From Paenibacillus sp. SYP-B4298 (GTDB taxonomy: Bacteria; Bacillota; Bacilli; Paenibacillales; Paenibacillaceae), in assembly GCF_027627475.1 (NCBI RefSeq), contig NZ_CP115484.1, positions 5,855,501 through 5,919,500 on the forward strand: a DNA stretch of 64,000 bases. The letters run 5' to 3'. Positions 59,528 to 64,000 of the stretch are shown one piece after another. Position numbers and translations under genes: made by a program. The notes under the pieces were generated by a model, which was given only the letters and a program-made list of their open reading frames with translations, had not been told where the DNA came from and ran no database searches. How positions within the stretch are numbered: position 1 is the stretch's first letter; each line of letters begins with the position of its first letter.

Positions 59528-62290
59528 TCAATCAATGAGCTGAGATTGTTCGAGCAAGCGTTGAACTAGTGTCGCCACCTCTGCCCTTGTAATCAGAGCC
59601 TGAGGCTGAAGAAGGCCGCTGTGCCCCTTCACCAGGCCTGCCTTGACGACCGCTGCGGTGTCCTCCCTTGCCCATTCAGCAACACTTGTGCTGTCTGTGA
59701 AGGCGCTCAGACTGTCTACAGAGACAGTGCCGAGTGAATCGATTAAGCCGGTGAGCTTCATCGCCTTGGCAACGACCTGCATGGCCTGCTCCCGGGTAAC
59801 GGCTTCCTCCGGTCGTAACGTTCCATCCTCATAGCCGCTCATCAGCCCGTAGGCGACGGCTGTGCGCAGCGAGTCGGCATCATGTACGTCTGCCACCATA
59901 TCAACGAATGCTGTATTGCTCGTTACATAAGGCAATCCGAGTCCCCGTACCATAATTGCAGCAAGCTCTGCTCGGGTCAGAGTAGCATTAGGTTGAAACG
60001 GTTGTCCGTCAACGGCCTCGACAACGAGTCTTGCTCCCATATCGTTAACCTCTTTTTTGGCCCAATGATGCTCCATATCCTCAAATGCAAGCGGGTTCCA
60101 GATAACAGCTAGTGTACCATTCGTCAGACTGTGGATGACTGCATAGCTTTTCCCGTCGATCTCCTTCACCTGGGTAGGAACATGCTGCAGTGTTCCATCT
60201 GCTTTGACCATCACCCCGGTTGTTACTTTTGCTGGATTCACGGTAGCTGGCAGCACAATTGCCTGCTCTACATACCCGCTGGGCGCCAATGTAACCTGCT
60301 TGCCATCGTGGGACGCTGTAACTGTAAAATCAAGCGGGGCTGCCATGATCGTCAATCCGTTATCGGCAGCAGCTTGCTGTGCCTTCTGCTCCACAGCAGG
60401 TGTCGCGTTCGTGATGGCGATCTGAATCGTTAGCCCAGATAGCGATAGCGCAGGTTTGTTGTCCGACGGGTCAGCTAGACTGTCCAGCTTGATTTGCCCA
60501 CTTGACAAGGAATAGCTGCCCTGAGGCGTCTGAAGCACTAATGACGCATGGTGCTGCTGCATCAGGGCAACCGACTCGCCAGTTAATTCAGCAGCAATAG
60601 ACGGCGAGTCTGACGATACTGGAATCGTAATGACCGCATTCGCTCCAGCGGCCTCTAGCCGTTGTTGCAGCTTAACCGGATCAACGACTACAGTGGTCCG
60701 CTTCAAGCCGGCGATCTCGGTCTCACGAAGTGTTCCGGCGGACTCAGCCTTGCCATTAACCAAGACTTCAGCTTGCGTCGCACTGGCAACGGGAGAGGCG
60801 GTGGTGGATGACGGATAATACGGATTAGGCGTGAAGAGCAGCTCCACGTGCTTGCCGGTGAATTGATGATCTGTCGCCCCGTATCTTACATGTACCGTCT
60901 TACGTCCATCAAGCTTCGGAGCATTGCTGCCATTGAAGCGAATGAAGGCTTCGCCATCTACAGCGAACTCCATCGTTGTATCGAGATCTGTAATCACATT
61001 ATGGCTGTCATTCGCCGCGACTGTCGGTGCTTCCGGCCGTGGTGGGATCACGAGTAACTGTGCTGCAGAGTCGGAAGTGTTTGTACCGTTGCCGGTTTTA
61101 ATGATCTCAAGCGTGCTGCCGAGCCATTCCGGTTCAAGCGGTACAGTACCTGAGCCGCTGACGGTTATGGCTTTGCCATTGATCGTATAGAGCCCATCAG
61201 GTACCAAACCGGATAGCTGCTCAGCTATGTAATGTATAGCTGCCGATGGCGTCGTCTCAGGAACGACAGGGCGTGGGCGAACGGATTGGGTTACAGTAAA
61301 GGATTGGCTCACCATATAGTCGGCAGAGATGGTAACTGTAGCCGTGTAGGTACCGGCAGCCAAGCCCTCCTTAGCCTGCAATGTAAAGCGGGTTGAGGCG
61401 TCTTTGTTCAAGGTAGTTGTCTCAGGCTGTCCCAGCTCGAATGCGTCGGCATGGGTGCCGCTTAGTGCCACTTGAATATGGTCAAGCGTCTGGGTGCCGG
61501 CATTCTGTATGCTTAGCTCCAGCGTCTGCCGGTCTTGCTTCTGATAGCCCTCCTCCAGCTCGGCGGCGGACTGAGCGCCGATGCTGCTCATGGCATAGGA
61601 GCCCGTCTGAAGACGAACATCGTCTAGCAGCCCTTTGTAAAAGAACCAGCCGTTGTTGGAAGGGGAATAGGACAGATTGTCCGCAACTCCCAACTGGTTG
61701 TAGGACATATTCAAATGTTTAACCGGTGCAGTGATCTCGCCAACATACTGATCGTCTATGTAGAGCCGGACGAGATTGGTGCTGACGCTCAGCACAGCCT
61801 GATGCCACTCTCCATTATTAACAGCAGAATCAGAGACGATGGTGTGTGTTCCGAAGCCGTCATAGAAGCTGGCTCTTAACTTCCCATCGGTTCCTACATA
61901 GAGGAGCGGAATCCACTCCCTTACTCCATTCAGTTCAGAACCGGCTGCTTGGTTCTGATACCCGAGCAAAGCGCCGTTGTCACTTGTCTTGAAGCGCAGG
62001 GAGAACGTGAAATCGGTCTGATTGCGGAGTATGTTCATGGGCAGTTCAATATAGGCGGAGCTGCCGTCGAGAACTGCAGCTTTGCCGTTATAGCCCTCGG
62101 CGTAGGCGAGGCTGCCGCGAATTACACCATGGTTGTCCTTGCCGCTGCTGTCATTCGCATTGTCTTCAAATTCATAAGACGCCAACATATTGGGCGGGGT
62201 CTCATCGCTCGCATAGGCGGCATTCGGAGTTTGGCAGAGCAGTGCAATAACTAACCCTGCGCGGCTTAGAAGTTGTGTGGTTTTGTTCAA
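59528..62290 (-). CDS. Secreted LamG-domain S-layer protein with three SLH repeats
   Basis: A 920-residue surface protein starting at TTG 62290, with GAAGGGAG about ten bases upstream. The signal peptide ends near A27 (NAAYA-SDE). Residues about 35-235 form a concanavalin/LamG-like fold (MLASYEFEDNANDSSGKDNHG, YIDDQYVGEI), often carbohydrate-binding. Beta-rich repeat domains follow (YTINGKAITVSGSGTVPL). The last 190 residues hold three SLH motifs (FEDMEHHWAKKEVNDM, AVAYGLMSGYEDGTLRPEEAVTREQ, AVVKAGLVKGHSGLLQPQALITRAEV) that anchor proteins to pyruvylated cell-wall polymer. No hydrolase domain was recognised; adhesion or glycan binding is inferred. Confidence 0.9.
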   Translation of the reverse strand: MNKTTQLLSRAGLVIALLCQTPNAAYASDETPPNMLASYEFEDNANDSSGKDNHGVIRGSLAYAEGYNGKAAVLDGSSAYIELPMNILRNQTDFTFSLRFKTSDNGALLGYQNQAAGSELNGVREWIPLLYVGTDGKLRASFYDGFGTHTIVSDSAVNNGEWHQAVLSVSTNLVRLYIDDQYVGEITAPVKHLNMSYNQLGVADNLSYSPSNNGWFFYKGLLDDVRLQTGSYAMSSIGAQSAAELEEGYQKQDRQTLELSIQNAGTQTLDHIQVALSGTHADAFELGQPETTTLNKDASTRFTLQAKEGLAAGTYTATVTISADYMVSQSFTVTQSVRPRPVVPETTPSAAIHYIAEQLSGLVPDGLYTINGKAITVSGSGTVPLEPEWLGSTLEIIKTGNGTNTSDSAAQLLVIPPRPEAPTVAANDSHNVITDLDTTMEFAVDGEAFIRFNGSNAPKLDGRKTVHVRYGATDHQFTGKHVELLFTPNPYYPSSTTASPVASATQAEVLVNGKAESAGTLRETEIAGLKRTTVVVDPVKLQQRLEAAGANAVITIPVSSDSPSIAAELTGESVALMQQHHASLVLQTPQGSYSLSSGQIKLDSLADPSDNKPALSLSGLTIQIAITNATPAVEQKAQQAAADNGLTIMAAPLDFTVTASHDGKQVTLAPSGYVEQAIVLPATVNPAKVTTGVMVKADGTLQHVPTQVKEIDGKSYAVIHSLTNGTLAVIWNPLAFEDMEHHWAKKEVNDMGARLVVEAVDGQPFQPNATLTRAELAAIMVRGLGLPYVTSNTAFVDMVADVHDADSLRTAVAYGLMSGYEDGTLRPEEAVTREQAMQVVAKAMKLTGLIDSLGTVSVDSLSAFTDSTSVAEWAREDTAAVVKAGLVKGHSGLLQPQALITRAEVATLVQRLLEQSQLID

Positions 62291-62395
62291 ATCGTGATGA
62301 CTCCCTTCGACGTACTGGGTACGATACTATACAGATTTAAGTGAAGTATAGCATTCTGGTCGGAGGGGTCGTAACGCCTATATTTTATAGGACTA

Positions 62396-62556
62396 GGGCG
62401 TGTCTGAAAACTCTGAACGGAACAGATCTGGCCGAATTTTCGTTCCAGGCAAGGCGCATTTTCGCAGGCGTACCGGGGGTACGTCAAGAAAAAGCAACGC
62501 AGCATGGGGCGAAAAGGCGGGGAGAGATGCCCTTGAACGGGTGTTCAGACACGACC
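62396..62556. mobile_element. MITE-like element, copy 2 (inverted relative to copy 1)
   Basis: A 161-bp copy in the opposite orientation to 38587-38748. Ends read GGGCGTGTCTGAAAAC and GTGTTCAGACACGACC, flanked by TA at 62394-62395 and 62557-62558. The inner hairpin differs from copy 1, with GTACCCCCGGTAC forming an alternative palindrome. It lies between the SLH gene and the upstream kinase gene and carries no transposase. Open frames through it are spurious. Confidence 0.88.
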
Positions 62557-62570
62557 TAAATACATAAAAT

Positions 62571-63908
62571 TCATTTGGGCAAATGAATGGTAAAGGTGGA
62601 GCCCTCGCCAGGCGTGCTGGAGACGTGCAAGGAGCCATGATGTCGCAAAATGACGTTCCTGCAATAGAACAGCCCCAGTCCATGATGAATTCCCGTGGAC
62701 TTCGTTGTGTAGAACGGCTCGAACAGGTGAGGGAGCATCTCGGCTGCAATTCCTTCCCCGCTGTCCCGGATGCAGATCATGACCTCATGGTCATTTTCCA
62801 TGATGCTCGCAGAGATCACTCCGGGCCCTTCGATCGCCTCCATGGCATTCATTACAATATTGTTGAATACCTCTCGCATATGAACCGCATCGACCTCGAT
62901 TTCGCTAACGGAGGCCATCTCTCTGTCGATCCGAATGTCAGTGCCTGCTGCCCTCTCCAGGGAGTCGAGACATTCGGTCAGGATGCTTGCCACATCCCCT
63001 TTTTGACAGTCCACCTCAACGATCTGCGAATTGTGATGAATCTTGGTCATCATACTCTGAATATGCTGGATCGAGCCGCTAGCCAGGTCGATTAATCGCT
63101 CGACGCCATGCGCTTTAGCTACGCTCTCCGGGGTTCGCTGTTCCTCCTGCAAGTCCAGCTTCGCCTGATGCAGCAAAATATCAATTTTGCCAATTTCGTT
63201 TTTGATGGAATGATTGAGCAAGTTAGCACTGCTCTGGACGGCCTGCATGGAGGCATCGGACTTCATCGTCTCTAACCGAATCTTGACTCCCAGCACGCCG
63301 CGCTTCACCCCGAAGGCAATAAACAGAGTCATCACGAGAAGTGCAAGGATGTAATTGATCTGGAATAAGTCGATATTGAACACATACAGGATGTAGCTGA
63401 GGGCAACACTCAGCATAACAGGCAAGGCCAGCAGGCTGGTCAATATCCGATCGCTTCTTCGAGGGGAGGGCTTCTCACGAAGCAAAGCAACAACTAGCAG
63501 CGTTGCCCCTACTAGGAGCCAGCCCACGATAAAGCCAACCATCGGCAGCTCGTTGGAGCCTGCATAATTGATGCGTCTGACATCGGCCAGTGGAGTCCCT
63601 AACCATACCAGCGCAATCCATAGGAGGCCTGCTGTCAATAGCCATCGTTGAGCCCGCGGGCTCACCAGCTCGGAGTAGAGAATACCGAACATGCCCAGAG
63701 AGAGGGCGGTGAGCGCGTCAGCGGTAAAAAACATCGTATTAATCAGTAGGTGCGGCGCATTCGGGTGCTGCTGATCGAGCAGGAAGGCGATAATGTTCAG
63801 GCTTCCTGCGTAGAACGAGCAGGCGAACCAGCGCAGGGCACGGTTGCGATAGTTGAGGCGAAGCACGATAGTAGCTAGCAGGACGGCGATGATGAATGTA
63901 AACGTCAC
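62571..63908 (-). CDS. Membrane sensor histidine kinase
   Basis: A 445-residue kinase starting at GTG 63908, after AAGGAG. The first 200 residues hold about six to seven hydrophobic segments and no large outside loop, a 7TM-like sensor. A dimerisation helix carries NLLNHSIKNEIGKIDILLHQ (likely phospho-histidine H233). The ATPase domain has the N box FNNIVMNAMEAIEG, the G1 box CIRDSGEGI, the F box LFEPFYTTK and HHGLGLFYCRNVI. The preceding minus-strand gene ends 15 bases before it with a response-regulator-like tail, so the two probably form a pair. The ligand is unknown. Confidence 0.9.
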   Translation of the reverse strand: MTFTFIIAVLLATIVLRLNYRNRALRWFACSFYAGSLNIIAFLLDQQHPNAPHLLINTMFFTADALTALSLGMFGILYSELVSPRAQRWLLTAGLLWIALVWLGTPLADVRRINYAGSNELPMVGFIVGWLLVGATLLVVALLREKPSPRRSDRILTSLLALPVMLSVALSYILYVFNIDLFQINYILALLVMTLFIAFGVKRGVLGVKIRLETMKSDASMQAVQSSANLLNHSIKNEIGKIDILLHQAKLDLQEEQRTPESVAKAHGVERLIDLASGSIQHIQSMMTKIHHNSQIVEVDCQKGDVASILTECLDSLERAAGTDIRIDREMASVSEIEVDAVHMREVFNNIVMNAMEAIEGPGVISASIMENDHEVMICIRDSGEGIAAEMLPHLFEPFYTTKSTGIHHGLGLFYCRNVILRHHGSLHVSSTPGEGSTFTIHLPK

Positions 63909-63923
63909 GAGCGGTACTCCTTG

Positions 63924-64000
63924 TTATTTTAGTCCTCTGCTCTTGATTTTGCGTATGACCTCTTTCAGGGAACTGGCTTGAAATTTGCGCAATATGTTGG
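63924..64000 (-). CDS. C-terminal tail of a probable response regulator (cut by window edge)
   Basis: Only 25 codons are visible, reading NILRKFQASSLKEVIRKIKS and then RGLK before TAA. The spacing to the kinase gene (15 bases) and the helical, basic tail suggest a partner response regulator, but the visible part cannot prove the family. Confidence 0.5.
   Translation of the reverse strand, partial: NILRKFQASSLKEVIRKIKSRGLK

Noticed and set aside
62341-62749. Open frames across the second MITE-like copy on both strands
   Set aside because: They are read through a repeat element that is non-coding in its other copy.

Overview
The window comes from a Gram-positive Firmicute, almost certainly Paenibacillus or a close relative. 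The evidence is the Bacillus-type gene order from radA to rpsI, an RpoB/RpoC pair with Paenibacillus-like sequence, strong AGGAGG ribosome sites with frequent GTG and TTG starts, a YesN/YesM two-component system beside an LplABC-type sugar importer, and an S-layer-homology (SLH) surface protein. Attribution to genus is from memory of family sequences, not from a search.

Layout. (1) 1-217: start of a manganese catalase on the minus strand. (2) 585-13890: radA, disA, pssA, a small conserved gene on the other strand, yacL, ispD, ispF, gltX, then a cysteine T-box leader controlling cysE-cysS-mrnC-rlmB-rae1, then sigH. (3) 14258-31075: rpmG-secE-nusG, rplK-rplA, an L10 leader, rplJ-rplL, a 16S-type methyltransferase, rpoB-rpoC, an L7Ae-like gene, rpsL-rpsG-fusA-tuf. 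(4) 31295-39290: an accessory block not present at this place in B. subtilis: response regulator, sensor kinase, solute-binding lipoprotein and two permeases, then a MITE-like element and a small lipoprotein. (5) 39551-56675: the S10-spc-alpha cluster with secY, adk, map and infA, then truA, rplM and rpsI. The ecfA1-ecfA2-ecfT genes usual in B. subtilis between rplQ and truA are missing. (6) 56614-59348: a small decayed integrative element at the 3' end of rpsI, bounded by a duplicated rpsI tail, with a broken tyrosine recombinase, a secreted protein gene and two tandem type I toxin-antitoxin-like loci. (7) 59528-64000, all minus strand: a 920-residue LamG/SLH surface protein, a second copy of the MITE-like element, a membrane sensor histidine kinase and the tail of a probable response regulator.

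Most of the window is core information processing: DNA repair and c-di-AMP signalling, tRNA charging, transcription and translation. The novelty is in the accessory parts: the rpsI island with its two toxin/antisense-RNA modules, the pair of inverted MITE-like repeats that bracket the ribosomal cluster, and the sugar-uptake block inserted between tuf and rpsJ. No rRNA, tRNA or CRISPR array was recognised.
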